Shown: positions 22,818-32,600 of the stretch, one piece after another
How the letters are laid out: every line of letters begins with the position of its first letter
Numbering within the stretch: the stretch's first letter is position 1
DNA from: Bacteroidaceae bacterium
GTDB taxonomy: Bacteria > Bacteroidota > Bacteroidia > Bacteroidales > Bacteroidaceae
NCBI GenBank assembly: GCA_017535725.1
Contig: JAFXTO010000012.1
Location: 1 to 32,893, forward strand
Length of the DNA: 32,893 nt
Reading direction: 5' to 3'
Notes under the pieces: model-generated
What the model saw: only the letters and a program-made list of their open reading frames with translations
What the model was told of the DNA's origin: nothing
Databases searched by the model: none
Translations under genes and position numbers: made by a program

Positions 22818-23447
22818 TCAGAAATTCACCTTGTAGTGCTGCTTGTATAGGGCATGGTTGAAAAAGGCGACGCCGTAAGTGTAGAGGTCGAAGGTGATTC
22901 CTGTGTGCGGATCTGCTTGAATGGCACGCCATATTTCCATTGCCTCCCGGTTCTCATGAATCCCCTCGCAGACCATCATCCCTTGCGGCGGCATTGCCAC
23001 CGCATACCTCGCCGCTTCCCCCAGATATTCCCTCCCGATAAAGACGAACTCCGCCTTCATCTCTACCATTTTCCTCTCTCTCTTCGTATCCCCTTTTCCC
23101 CTTCCCGTGTTGGTGCTCAGCGGTTTTCCCGCTGAGATGATTTCTGCCCTCGGCACCGCCGCCCGCACATATTTCTTCGCCACTTCATCCTCCGTCAGCA
23201 GCACCACCGTCTTCGGCTCCGCGAAATTCGCGAGCCGGAAGAGCAACTGGCGGCAGGACAGGGGATACATCCGCCCCCACCGCACCCACCAGGGATGCAG
23301 CTGGGCCAGCTCCGAGTAGGCATAGTACGGAGTCGTCTCCAATACGACCCCTCGAATGAACGAGTATGCGAAGGGAGAATGCACGCCATAACCTTTTCTA
23401 TTGCGGAAGCGTGAGACCCAAATCCAAGGCTTACGAACCAGTTTCAT
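22818..23447 (-). CDS. methyltransferase-like protein of unknown function
   Basis: 209-residue protein if started at the Met at 23447 (MKLVRKPWIWVSRFRNRKGYGVHSPFAYSFI). An upstream in-frame Met at 23495 would lie upstream of the predicted -7 box (CAAAAGTA on the plus strand, 23473-23480) and is rejected. It resembles Bacteroidetes proteins with an N-terminal RNRKGYGVHSPFA motif and a Rossmann-like body similar to O-methyltransferases, ending TGITFDLYTYGVAFFNHALYKQHYKVNF. A canonical SAM-binding GxGxG loop is not visible, and a charged insert (GRGKGDTKRERKM) lies in the middle, so activity is doubtful. The gene diverges from the DUF4954 gene. Family resemblance is from memory. Confidence 0.65.
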   Translation of the reverse strand: MKLVRKPWIWVSRFRNRKGYGVHSPFAYSFIRGVVLETTPYYAYSELAQLHPWWVRWGRMYPLSCRQLLFRLANFAEPKTVVLLTEDEVAKKYVRAAVPRAEIISAGKPLSTNTGRGKGDTKRERKMVEMKAEFVFIGREYLGEAARYAVAMPPQGMMVCEGIHENREAMEIWRAIQADPHTGITFDLYTYGVAFFNHALYKQHYKVNF

Positions 23448-23522
23448 AGGGAAAAAATCCTTTTTTCGGCTGCAAAAGTAAGAAATAATTGTCAAAGTGC
23501 AATGAGTTTCGCCTATTTTCTG

Positions 23523-23530
23523 TACTTTTG
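23523..23530 (+). promoter_or_regulatory. -7 box of the DUF4954 gene
   Basis: TACTTTTG matches TAnnTTTG, 28 nt before the ATG at 23559. It mirrors the minus-strand box at 23473-23480. No good TTTG -33 box is seen at 20-nt spacing. Confidence 0.5.
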
Positions 23531-23558
23531 CACCGGAATTCCCTTACAAAACGAAATT

Positions 23559-25553
23559 ATGGAACCCATCACGACAAGACAATTAACAGCAGCTGAGATT
23601 CAGAAGCTGCAGGAGCAAGGCTGCTCTTCCGAGGACTGGAGCAACATCTATATTACCGATGAGGCCAGCCTGAAATACATCCGTGCCACACGCTTCTCAG
23701 GAGAAATCCGATTAGGACGTTTCGAGAAGAGCTTTGAGATGCCTGGCGGCATGCATAAGCACTCCGGCCTCTTCCATACCACGCTGCACAACGTCACCAT
23801 CGGCGACGACTGCTGTATCGAGAACATCAAGAACTACATCGCCAACTATGATATTGAGAATGACTGTTTCATAGAGAATGTGGACATTATTCTCTGCGAT
23901 GGCCCCACCAGCTTCGGTAATGGTGTCGATGTGGCCGTCCTGAATGAGACCGGAGGCCGCGAGGTCACCATCCACGACCGTCTCACCGCCCACGAAGCCT
24001 ACCTCGAGGCGTTCTACCGTCATCGTCCTTTGCTTATCGACCGCCTGAAGCAGTTTGCCGCCCAGCGTACGGCGGAGCAGACAAGTTCCCGAGGAACCAT
24101 ACGTCACCACAGCACCATCGTGGACACTGGTTACATTAAAAATATGTACGTGGGCGCGTACGCGAAGATTGAAGGTGCCGGTCGCCTGAAGAATGGCACC
24201 CTGAACAGCCGCCGCGAGTCTCCCATCCATATCGGCTACGGCGTCATTGCCGATGATTTCATCATCCAGGACGGCTCCGTCGTCGAGGACTGCACCACAC
24301 TGACCCGTGTCTACGTCGGACAGTCCTGTACCTTGGGTCACAGCTACAGCGCCTCCGACAGCCTCTTCTTCTGTAACTGCCAGGAAGAGAACGGTGAAGC
24401 CTGTGCCATCTTTGCAGGTCCCTTTACCGTCACTCACCACAAGTCCACCCTCCTCATCGCCGGCCTCTTCTCCTTCATGAATGCCGGTTCTGGTTCGAAC
24501 CAGAGCAACCACATGTACAAGCTTGGTCCTATCCATCAGGGAGCTTTGGAGCGTGGTGCCAAGACCAGCTCGGACAGCTACATCCTCTGGCCTGCTCGCA
24601 TCGGAGCCTTCTCCCTCGTTATGGGACGCCACTCCTCACACCCAGATACTTCCCTGTTGCCCTTCTCCTATCTTATTGAGAAGAAAGGTGAGACCTATTT
24701 GGCTCCTGGTGTCAACCTGCGTTCGGTCGGTACTGTGCGCGATGCCCAGAAATGGCCCAAGCGCGACCGTCGTGCCAAGGAAGGCCGCATCGATGCCGTG
24801 AACTTCAACCTCCTCTCGCCCTATACCATCGATAAGATGTTCCATGGTCTGCAGATTCTCACCGAGTTGGAACGCCTGAGCGGTCCCACCAGTGATGTAT
24901 ATGCCTACCAGAGCGCTAAGATTTCCAACAGCTCGCTCTATCGTGGACAGAAACTCTATCGTATTGGAATAGAAAAATTCCTCGGCAATAGCCTTATCTC
25001 CCGCTTGGAGAAAATCGACTGTTCCTCTGTCGAGAGCGTCCTCGAAGGCATCAAGCCCACCTCGAAGAACGGACTCGGACAGTGGGTGGACCTGGCCGGA
25101 CTCATTGCTCCAAAGGAACTCGTCAAGGCCCTGCTCGATGACGTCGAGGCAGGTCGCTGCAACAGCCAGGCAGAGTTCGACGCAGCCCTGCGAACGCTTC
25201 ATGCTGACTACTATGAACTCGAATGGACGTGGGCCTACGAGAAGATGCTGGAATACTACCAGCTCACCGACGACCGTATCACCATCGAAGACCTCATCGC
25301 CATCGTCCGCCAATGGAAGCAGAGTGTCGTGGAACTCGACCGTATGCTCTATGCCGATGCTAAGAAGGAGTTCTCCCTTTCTGCCCGCACAGGCTTCGGA
25401 TTCGATGGTGCCAGTCGCCGTACCATAGAGGCTGACTTCGAGCAAGTGCGTGGGGAATTCGAGACGAATCCCTTCGTGACCGAGGTGCAGGCACATATCG
25501 AGCGGAAAAGCGTACTTGGAGACCGCATAATAGCGATGTTAGAGGCTCTGTAA
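23559..25553 (+). CDS. DUF4954 family protein (left-handed beta-helix-like)
   Basis: 664-residue cytoplasmic protein with no signal peptide. Its first two thirds consist of hexapeptide-like turns (IGDDCCIENIKNYIANYDIENDCFIENV, IHIGYGVIADDFIIQDGSVVEDCTTLTRVYVGQSCTLGH) typical of left-handed parallel beta-helices found in acyltransferases and sugar nucleotidyltransferases. HH and histidine-rich patches (FTVTHHKS, GRHSSH) recall the acyltransferase catalytic histidine. The C-terminal third is helical (EKFLGNSLISRLEKID... to MLEAL). I match it to DUF4954, common in Bacteroidetes, with no established activity. I chose the start at 23559 because of the -7 box just upstream; an open frame to 23502 includes that box. 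A terminator follows. Confidence 0.82.
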   Translation: MEPITTRQLTAAEIQKLQEQGCSSEDWSNIYITDEASLKYIRATRFSGEIRLGRFEKSFEMPGGMHKHSGLFHTTLHNVTIGDDCCIENIKNYIANYDIENDCFIENVDIILCDGPTSFGNGVDVAVLNETGGREVTIHDRLTAHEAYLEAFYRHRPLLIDRLKQFAAQRTAEQTSSRGTIRHHSTIVDTGYIKNMYVGAYAKIEGAGRLKNGTLNSRRESPIHIGYGVIADDFIIQDGSVVEDCTTLTRVYVGQSCTLGHSYSASDSLFFCNCQEENGEACAIFAGPFTVTHHKSTLLIAGLFSFMNAGSGSNQSNHMYKLGPIHQGALERGAKTSSDSYILWPARIGAFSLVMGRHSSHPDTSLLPFSYLIEKKGETYLAPGVNLRSVGTVRDAQKWPKRDRRAKEGRIDAVNFNLLSPYTIDKMFHGLQILTELERLSGPTSDVYAYQSAKISNSSLYRGQKLYRIGIEKFLGNSLISRLEKIDCSSVESVLEGIKPTSKNGLGQWVDLAGLIAPKELVKALLDDVEAGRCNSQAEFDAALRTLHADYYELEWTWAYEKMLEYYQLTDDRITIEDLIAIVRQWKQSVVELDRMLYADAKKEFSLSARTGFGFDGASRRTIEADFEQVRGEFETNPFVTEVQAHIERKSVLGDRIIAMLEAL

Positions 25554-25559
25554 GCCTTC

Positions 25560-25594
25560 GGTTTGGTTAAAAATGTTTAACAAACCACGTTTTT
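25560..25594 (+). terminator. intrinsic terminator after the DUF4954 gene
   Basis: GTTAAA/TTTAAC (loop AATG) extended by GGTTT/AAACC with one bulged G gives an 11-bp stem, followed by ACGTTTTTA with a T-run. It starts 7 nt after the stop codon. A weaker CTTCGG/CCGAAG pair encloses it. Confidence 0.65.
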
Positions 25595-25630
25595 AACACC
25601 CGAAGCGTAAAACATTTCAGCCTTTACTCC

Positions 25631-25638
25631 TATATTTG
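25631..25638 (+). promoter_or_regulatory. -7 box of the 1243-residue secreted protein gene
   Basis: TATATTTG fits TAnnTTTG and lies 80 nt upstream of the ATG at 25719. The leader is A/T-rich, and no TTTG -33 box is seen at the standard spacing. Confidence 0.5.
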
Positions 25639-25718
25639 CAGCCGACAATGTACATAATACGTGTCCCAAAGCAAGAAATCATTTCAAATTTTACTAACCC
25701 TTTTAATTAATCTAAAGT

Positions 25719-28700
25719 ATGAAGAAAATTTACGTACTTATGGCAATGCTGTTTGGGCTTTTCGGTTCAAGCGCATTCGCACAGGACGCCTATGACCTTG
25801 GCTTCACTGTCGATTTGACAGCGTTGTCCAGCGCAGACGGCTACACTGTCGATGACCAGTCGCCACTCATTCTGGACGTATGGGAACAGTTGTATGGCGA
25901 AGAGGGCGAACTCAACCCCTGCTGTGATGCTGGCGAAGGTTCTGAGTGGGCTCTTTTAGGTGAAACCAAACCTGATGAAGTCACGAATCGTAACACGAAC
26001 GATTTCTGGCATTCCAACTGGCACAATGGCAACCAGCCGGTTGGTAGTCATTACCTGCAGGTGATGATGACCGATGACCTCGATCCTGAGACTCTCATCA
26101 TGTTTGCCTTCACACGTCGTAATGCTGACAATGACCATACTACCGTTTGGTTGGTGGTTGGTACCGATGACCCCGAGGCAACGAAGGAGGAGTGCGAGGA
26201 GATTGCACTAATCGAGACTCCTTTCAGCAGCAACACGGAAACCTTGCTGTCCACCCCCTTTAAGCGTGGAGAGTACCAGTATCTGCGTTTTTATTCCGAG
26301 GAACAGAAAGGTAATAATTCCGACAATTACAATCGCGGCTATTTCCACATGAGTCGTTTCAACATCTTCCCCGCTGTTAAGTTGGAAGAAACTGACGTGG
26401 CATGGAATAAGGCTACGAAGCTCTATGACGATTATAGTGCAGCTTACGATTCCTTCTATGGCCGCACGGGAACAGACCCCGGTGACTATAGCGAGGAAGC
26501 TGTGCAGGCATTCTTGGATGCATACGATGCATACGACAACCTGAACAACGCAACCGCAGCACAAATCCTTGAATGGTGCGATCAATTAGTTGCAGCCTAC
26601 GATGCCATCGCTCCCACGAAGGTTCCCTTCACGGCCAAGAACCTTGCCAATGGTTACTACCGCATCAAGGGTGGCATGTTGTACACCAACGATGACGAAG
26701 ATGTCGAGAAGTACATGGTTGGTACTCGTAATGATGGAAAGCTCTGGGGTGAATGGATGACACCTAACCTCGATGATGAAAAGGAAAGTATCCAAGCCCT
26801 TTGGAAGATTACTGCCGTCACCGACACCACCTTCGACGTACAGAATATGTACCACAAAGGTCGCTTCTTGCCTGTTACTCGCAGTGGAAATGTTGAAATG
26901 AGTCTGGAGTCCGATAGCCTGCTGGCCTTCGATGCCGTTGCTACGAATCATGACGAAGAGCCACCTATCAGCTATGTGAACATCCGTCTTGCTGGCCAGG
27001 AGGCCAACGGTTTTGTCTACCTCCATCAGGGTGGTCACAGCGATGGCTCTGGTGTCAGCGGTAACCTCGTAGGCTGGTGCACAACTTGGGGCGATGGTCC
27101 TAAGGCTTCTGAATGGTACTTCGAGAAGGTTGATGATGCCGAGGCTCAGGCAATCATTAATAGCTTCAATGACGAAGAAGATATCTGGAGGGCTGACTAC
27201 ATTAATATCTTGAAGCAGGCTCCCGATATGATCGAGGTGACCAAGGACGTCCAAAAACTGGTGGACGAGGAGAAGCCCGCCGTTTCAGACGAATATCCCA
27301 TCACCAGCCCCTGCTCCGACAGCGCCGAGGGTCAGCACATCGAATACCTCTGGGACGGTAACACGGGTAACTTCTGGCACTCTGACTGGCATGGTGAATA
27401 CACCAACGAGGATCACCACTATCTCCAGGTAGAGCTCCCGACCCCCGAAGATTATGCAAGTGCAGTCTTCACCTTCACACGTCGTAACACCACCTCTGGT
27501 AACCAGATTTACAAGTGGAATGTTGTAGGCTTCGATGACGATGACTTTGAGCTCGTACAGGAAGACGGTGAACTGCTTGCAGAAATCGAGACTCCCTACC
27601 ATGCAGGCAACAACGCCGAGTCCTATATCTCCGATGTCTTCAATGCCAATAACCACAAGTACCTCCGCTTCTACTGCATGGGTACGAAAGGCAATGACGG
27701 TGCTGAGGCACAAAGTAAGTTCATGCACCTTGCCGAGTTCCAGGTATATCCTGGCCGTATCTATCAGTCGCCGACTTGTCAGTATGTCCTCATGGGTGAC
27801 GTCGCCAAGAACTTCGAGGATGCTTACGAAGAATTCAAGGATGTCGATGCCGCTGATGCTACTAGGGAAAACTATGACAAGCTGAAGGGCGCTTACGATG
27901 CTTTCATTGCCAAGTATGTGAATCCTCAGGACCTGCGCGATACGATTTCTCTGGCAGAGAACCTGTTGGTATCTGTTGTTGAAGGTACGAACCCCGGTTT
28001 CTATCCCGTTGGTATTAGCTCAGTTCTGAAGAACCTTATTAGTAATGCAAAGACTTACGATGAGGCTGGTGCTTACACGAAGGCTCAGAGCAGCGAATTC
28101 CTCGCTTCCATGAAGGAGCAGATGGCCACGATTGAAGCTTCTCCTATCAAGATTCAGGAAGGCAAGTGGTATCGTTTCCGCTTCGGTACAGAAGAAGAGT
28201 ATGACAAGTATAAGTGGAGCAAGGAAGGCAACTATCCTAACTATTACATTGTTGACGAAGATACCCTTGGAACGTACAACTATGGTAACTTTGGTAAGTA
28301 TATCGCTGTTGCCTATAGACAGAATGAGGTTCTTGGTCAGAACGATGCAGGCGACGATGTGAATGGTAGTGTCATCGTACCCATTGCCAAGGAAGAAGTG
28401 ATGTTCGAGAAGTCCATTCATGGTATTGACCTTGCAGCACTCGAAGATCAGGATATGGCACTCTGGCGCTTCGTGAACATTGGCGACAGCGCATACGCTA
28501 TCCAGAACAAGGCCACTGGTCTCTACATCAATAATGGTGGTTCGCTGAGCGTACAGCCCGGTCTCTTCACCCAGCACCCCTCTGGCTATGGTCAGAATGC
28601 ATTCTTCAACAAGTCTCTCGAAGGCAAGACCCACAGTCCTCTGCACCTGGCTCAGAGCCAGACCGTCCTCTGTGCTTGGGGTAACGAATCTGGTCAAGGT

Positions 28701-29450
28701 TGGACAGATTCCGACGGCCGTCGTGGTAGCTTCTTCGTAGAGGAAGTAGAAAACGTGGCTGCTGACTTCCCCACAAGTGGTATCTTACAGATGTCTCTCA
28801 CTCCTGGTGACATCTATGGCCGCTGCCTCCCCGTTCCCCTCACGCTGCAGACTCCTGACGTGGCTAAGCTTTGGACGGTTGACCACATTGAGCGCACCGC
28901 CGATGCAGAGGATGCTGCTGTTGAGACAGTGAAGGTTACCTTCGCTCAGATCGCAAGCAATCAGGTCGTCGCTGGCCGTCCCTTCTTCATTGTTGCTGAT
29001 GGTGACATGCCTGGTGAATATGACGAGTATGATCCCCTTATCGCTAAGTTCGCATTCACCTTCGACCTCGTCAACAAGCCTCAGACTTCTGGCTACCTGA
29101 AGGGTGTCTTTGATAGCAAGGAGATTCCTGTGAGGTTCCTGACAACAGGTACTGGTCACGAAGACGAAGCTCTTGAATGGAAGACTGCAAACACCAGTGT
29201 TAGTGGCAACCGCGTGTACATCACCGATATCGCCGAAGGTTCCGAAGGCTTCCTGCGCAAGGCTGAGTTTGAAATTGACTTCGATCCAGCTCTGCCTGAT
29301 GGCATCAACACCGCTATCAAGAACATCAGTCGCATGGGTGGCATCTACACCATCGACGGTCGCTTCGTCCAGAATGGTAACATCAACTCCATCTCCAACC
29401 TGCCGAAGGGTGCATACATCATCAACGGCACGAAGGTCATCGTGAAGTAA
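25719..29450 (+). CDS. large secreted multidomain protein with duplicated discoidin-like domains
   Basis: 1243-residue exported protein: signal peptide MKKIYVLMAMLFGLFGSSAFA, then mature QDAYD. Two related beta-sandwich domains of F5/8 or discoidin type are visible, about 90-226 and 545-678. Each starts with an N-x-FWHS-x-WH motif followed by HYLQV, an FTRRN strand, an IETP segment, KYLRFY or QYLRFY, and a FxxFPA or EFQVYP ending. Between and after them are helical spacer segments (YDAFIAKYVN type) and ricin-like or lipocalin-like beta regions (NGYYRIKGGMLYTN..., ALWRFVNIGDSAYAIQN). No catalytic motif is visible and the protein is very acidic. It ends in a short sorting tail (GGIYTIDGRFVQN...LPKGAYIINGTKVIVK) also seen on the next protein. 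It is probably a surface glycan-binding or adhesive protein; the function is unknown. Confidence 0.8.
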   Translation: MKKIYVLMAMLFGLFGSSAFAQDAYDLGFTVDLTALSSADGYTVDDQSPLILDVWEQLYGEEGELNPCCDAGEGSEWALLGETKPDEVTNRNTNDFWHSNWHNGNQPVGSHYLQVMMTDDLDPETLIMFAFTRRNADNDHTTVWLVVGTDDPEATKEECEEIALIETPFSSNTETLLSTPFKRGEYQYLRFYSEEQKGNNSDNYNRGYFHMSRFNIFPAVKLEETDVAWNKATKLYDDYSAAYDSFYGRTGTDPGDYSEEAVQAFLDAYDAYDNLNNATAAQILEWCDQLVAAYDAIAPTKVPFTAKNLANGYYRIKGGMLYTNDDEDVEKYMVGTRNDGKLWGEWMTPNLDDEKESIQALWKITAVTDTTFDVQNMYHKGRFLPVTRSGNVEMSLESDSLLAFDAVATNHDEEPPISYVNIRLAGQEANGFVYLHQGGHSDGSGVSGNLVGWCTTWGDGPKASEWYFEKVDDAEAQAIINSFNDEEDIWRADYINILKQAPDMIEVTKDVQKLVDEEKPAVSDEYPITSPCSDSAEGQHIEYLWDGNTGNFWHSDWHGEYTNEDHHYLQVELPTPEDYASAVFTFTRRNTTSGNQIYKWNVVGFDDDDFELVQEDGELLAEIETPYHAGNNAESYISDVFNANNHKYLRFYCMGTKGNDGAEAQSKFMHLAEFQVYPGRIYQSPTCQYVLMGDVAKNFEDAYEEFKDVDAADATRENYDKLKGAYDAFIAKYVNPQDLRDTISLAENLLVSVVEGTNPGFYPVGISSVLKNLISNAKTYDEAGAYTKAQSSEFLASMKEQMATIEASPIKIQEGKWYRFRFGTEEEYDKYKWSKEGNYPNYYIVDEDTLGTYNYGNFGKYIAVAYRQNEVLGQNDAGDDVNGSVIVPIAKEEVMFEKSIHGIDLAALEDQDMALWRFVNIGDSAYAIQNKATGLYINNGGSLSVQPGLFTQHPSGYGQNAFFNKSLEGKTHSPLHLAQSQTVLCAWGNESGQGWTDSDGRRGSFFVEEVENVAADFPTSGILQMSLTPGDIYGRCLPVPLTLQTPDVAKLWTVDHIERTADAEDAAVETVKVTFAQIASNQVVAGRPFFIVADGDMPGEYDEYDPLIAKFAFTFDLVNKPQTSGYLKGVFDSKEIPVRFLTTGTGHEDEALEWKTANTSVSGNRVYITDIAEGSEGFLRKAEFEIDFDPALPDGINTAIKNISRMGGIYTIDGRFVQNGNINSISNLPKGAYIINGTKVIVK

Positions 29451-29464
29451 GACATTCCATCTTA

Positions 29465-29524
29465 GAGGCGCAAGCCTCCAAGACCTCAGAATAGCAGGAG
29501 GGAAACGGCGACGTTTCCCTCCTG
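29465..29524 (+). terminator. tandem GNRA-loop hairpins, terminator of the secreted-protein gene
   Basis: A 13-bp perfect stem (CAGGAGGGAAACG at 29495-29507 with CGTTTCCCTCCTG at 29512-29524) closes a GCGA loop. It is preceded by a 5-bp hairpin with a GCAA loop (29465-29478). Both loops are GNRA tetraloops. There is no long T-run, so it may act as a terminator or as a 3'-end stabiliser. Confidence 0.7.
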
Positions 29525-29599
29525 TTGCGTAGATAAACTACACCTTATAGATATAATACGCATGAAAACGGCCTTCGAAGAAGAAAATGTGTCGCAAAA

Positions 29600-29631
29600 T
29601 TTGGTGGGTCACCAATAATGTTGTACTTTTG
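29600..29631 (+). promoter_or_regulatory. promoter of the M60 peptidase gene with overlapping dyad
   Basis: -33 TTTG (29600-29603) and -7 TACTTTTG (29624-29631) with exactly 20 nt between them, 45 nt before the ATG at 29676. A dyad TTGGTG-GGT-CACCAA (29601-29615) covers the -33 box. Confidence 0.75.
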
Positions 29632-29675
29632 CAACGCTAAACCGTTAACAATAACTAACTAAAGCTACATTGGAT

Positions 29676-32600
29676 ATGAAAAGATTCTACTTATTTCTTC
29701 TTGCTTTCATAGGAGTCGTGGGAAGCATGATTGTCAGTGCAGCCGATTTTCCTACGGGATTGGTTCGGCTGAAAAGCGACCGTACTTCCTGGTACCTCTC
29801 GACAGCGACGAATGGCGCTGCCACCACCACGGAGAAAAACCTCAACACCCTCAATCAGGTATGGATTCTTCTGGCAAACGCTGATGGCTACACCCTCCGG
29901 AGCGCTAATACCGGCGAATACCTGCAAGCCGATTACACCACTCCCGCCAGCGGAAAGACCACTCTTTACATCCGCAAGAGTCCCAATGCCACCACTTCGA
30001 AGGCCTTGTTCAACGTCTCGTCGGACAGCAGCTTCGGCGGCAAGTTCCTGAACACCAATACTGGCCACGGTCTCTTCAGCTATTCGATGGACGCAGGCTG
30101 TGACTGGTACATCGAGGCTGTGGAGAACTACACGATGGAAGAGATTCGCGAGCGCATCATGAGCTCTTTCCCCTACGCTAAGGAACTCAAGGACGGTGCT
30201 TACTACCGCCTCATGAGCTACTACGACCTCGCCCTCACCGCTGGTGATGATCTTTCGGCTAAGAACGTCGATTCGCAGAACTACAATCAGTACTGGCTAC
30301 TGACCAAGAACGGCACGGGATGGACCATCCAGTCTGTGGTCTCGCAGAAGTATATCCAGCACCAGACGCAGACCAGCGCGCCTTATCATTTGGGCGACAC
30401 GCAGGTAACTTTCAACATCAAGCTCGTACAGGATGAATGGGACTACCGCTGGACCATTTATTATGGAAACGAGAAGTCAGGCCTTCATGATGCCAGCACT
30501 CAGGGACACAACGTGGTCTATTGGAGCACCGATGCTGCTGCCAGCGAATGGCACTTTGAGGAGGTGGAAATCGACCCGGATGAACTCGACAGGATTCGTG
30601 AAGAGCAGGGCATGTATGAGGACCTCGTGAAGAATAAAACCAAGATTCAGCTGAACCTTGACAACCTCTTCGAGGACAAGGCTTGCACCACCCTGAAGGC
30701 CGACATACAGGCACTCTCGGACGAGGCACTGGCTGCCAACGAAGACTTTGCCGCTTTGCCAGCAGCCATGCAGGCCATGGTGCTGAAGGTGAAGAACGAT
30801 ACGTGGCAGCAGTACACCGATAAGACTACAGACTACACTGCTGGCTACGAGAAATTCTTCCGCATCGCTGATTACAACGTGTACAGCAATTGTGACAAGA
30901 TGGGCAACGCCGATAACTTCACCATGAGTAATGCCTTCGGCCGGCTCTCCGGTCCTACTGGAATCGTCGCCAATCCGGGTGACATCATCTATGTGTATGT
31001 CAACAACAACCCGTCGCCCGATTGTACGTTGCAGCTCGAGGCTGTGAGCACCGATGGCGTGCCCGGCAATCATTCCACCGGTTCGTTGACCACGCTGAAG
31101 GCCGGTCTGAATCTCCTCCGCTTCTCCGAGCAGAAAGTGCTCTATGTCCTCTACCAGCTCACAGATACGAGGAAGTACCTCAAGGATTATGCAGATATAA
31201 CCGTCCACTTCGAGGGTGGTCAGCTGCAGGGTTACTGGGATGCTACTCGCGGCATGACCAATGCCGACTGGAAGCTGCTGCAACAGGATCTCCTCAAGGT
31301 CTGCAACTACCTCAACCTGAAGACCAAACACCTGGTATTCCAGATGCATGCTGACCTCGTCAAGCAAGCTGAGCCCACTGAGATGGAAGGACTGATGCGC
31401 ATCTGGGACCGTGTCGTGGAGAACGAGGATCGTTTCATGGGTGTCGAGGACTTCGAAGGACGTTACAATAACATCTGGAACGCCTTCAGCGGAGCCACCT
31501 CCTACATGCATTCCACCACTCGTGGCACTTGGTATGATGAGAGCACTATTCCTACCGTGATGAATTATAAGAAGATGTCAACACAGGCTGGCAACCTCTG
31601 GGGACCCAGCCATGAAATTGGCCACAACCACCAGGGAAGTATCAATGTCATTGGTACCACGGAGAGTTCGAACAACCTCTTCTCAAACATCAATACGTTC
31701 GAATCGGGCATTCTGAACTCCCGCCGCTACTATCCGAGCCAGAACTTCGATTATATGGTAGAAGGAACCCCGTGGCTGGAGCGCAACATCTGGATGACGA
31801 CGGGTATGTTCTTCCAGCTCTACCTCTACTTCCACGTACAAGGTCATGATCCCAACTTCTATCCTAACCTCTTCCGCCAGATGCGTAAGAAGCCCATCAA
31901 CAAGTGGAGCGGTCCCGGCAGTCCTACTTCCTACGGTAAGGATGACTACCTGCATCTCGCCAAGATGATTTGCGATGTGGCTCAGGCTGACCTCAGCGAG
32001 TTCTTCGAGGCATACGGTATGTTCATTCCTGTGAAGATGCTGGCCGTTGGCGACTACAGTAACTATACCGTCACGACGACTCAGTCTCATATCGATGCTG
32101 CCAAGAAGTACATGCAGAAGTACGAGAAAAAGCTGGGTAACATCATGTTCATTGACGACCGTATCATCCAAAAGTCAGCCGACCCCGATAACATCTTCGG
32201 ATGTGTTCCTGCCTCTGACGGTTTGAAACGTGCTAACGAGGAGTATCCTTACCTGATGGCATCGGAAAGAGCTTCATACGTCGGTGGTGACTACGAATCC
32301 TTCACCGCTGATGCTGCGCCCGTTACTGATGACTGGTACAAGCTGTCGAGCAACGGCAAGACCATCACCTTCCAGGGAACCAAGAACTATGCCGGCCACA
32401 AGTTCTATGATGCCGACGGCAACCTCATCTGGGCAACAAACACCATGAAGGCAACCCTGCCGAAGGTCGTGCTCGACCTCGGCATCGAGAACGTGACCAT
32501 CATGACTGCTAACTACGATATGACCGACACGCCTTGCACCGACCAGAAGCCCGAAGACACTGTGAACGAACTGCAAATGGGTGCTGTGCCTGCCACGAAG

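Noticed and set aside
23712-25496. Two long minus-strand open frames (306 and 286 codons) opposite the DUF4954 gene
   Set aside because: Repetitive V/D/G-rich translations typical of the antisense of a beta-helix gene; no start signals or domains.
30477-31511. 344-codon minus-strand open frame opposite the M60 gene
   Set aside because: Antisense to conserved M60 sequence, no motif, no promoter or ribosome-binding site.
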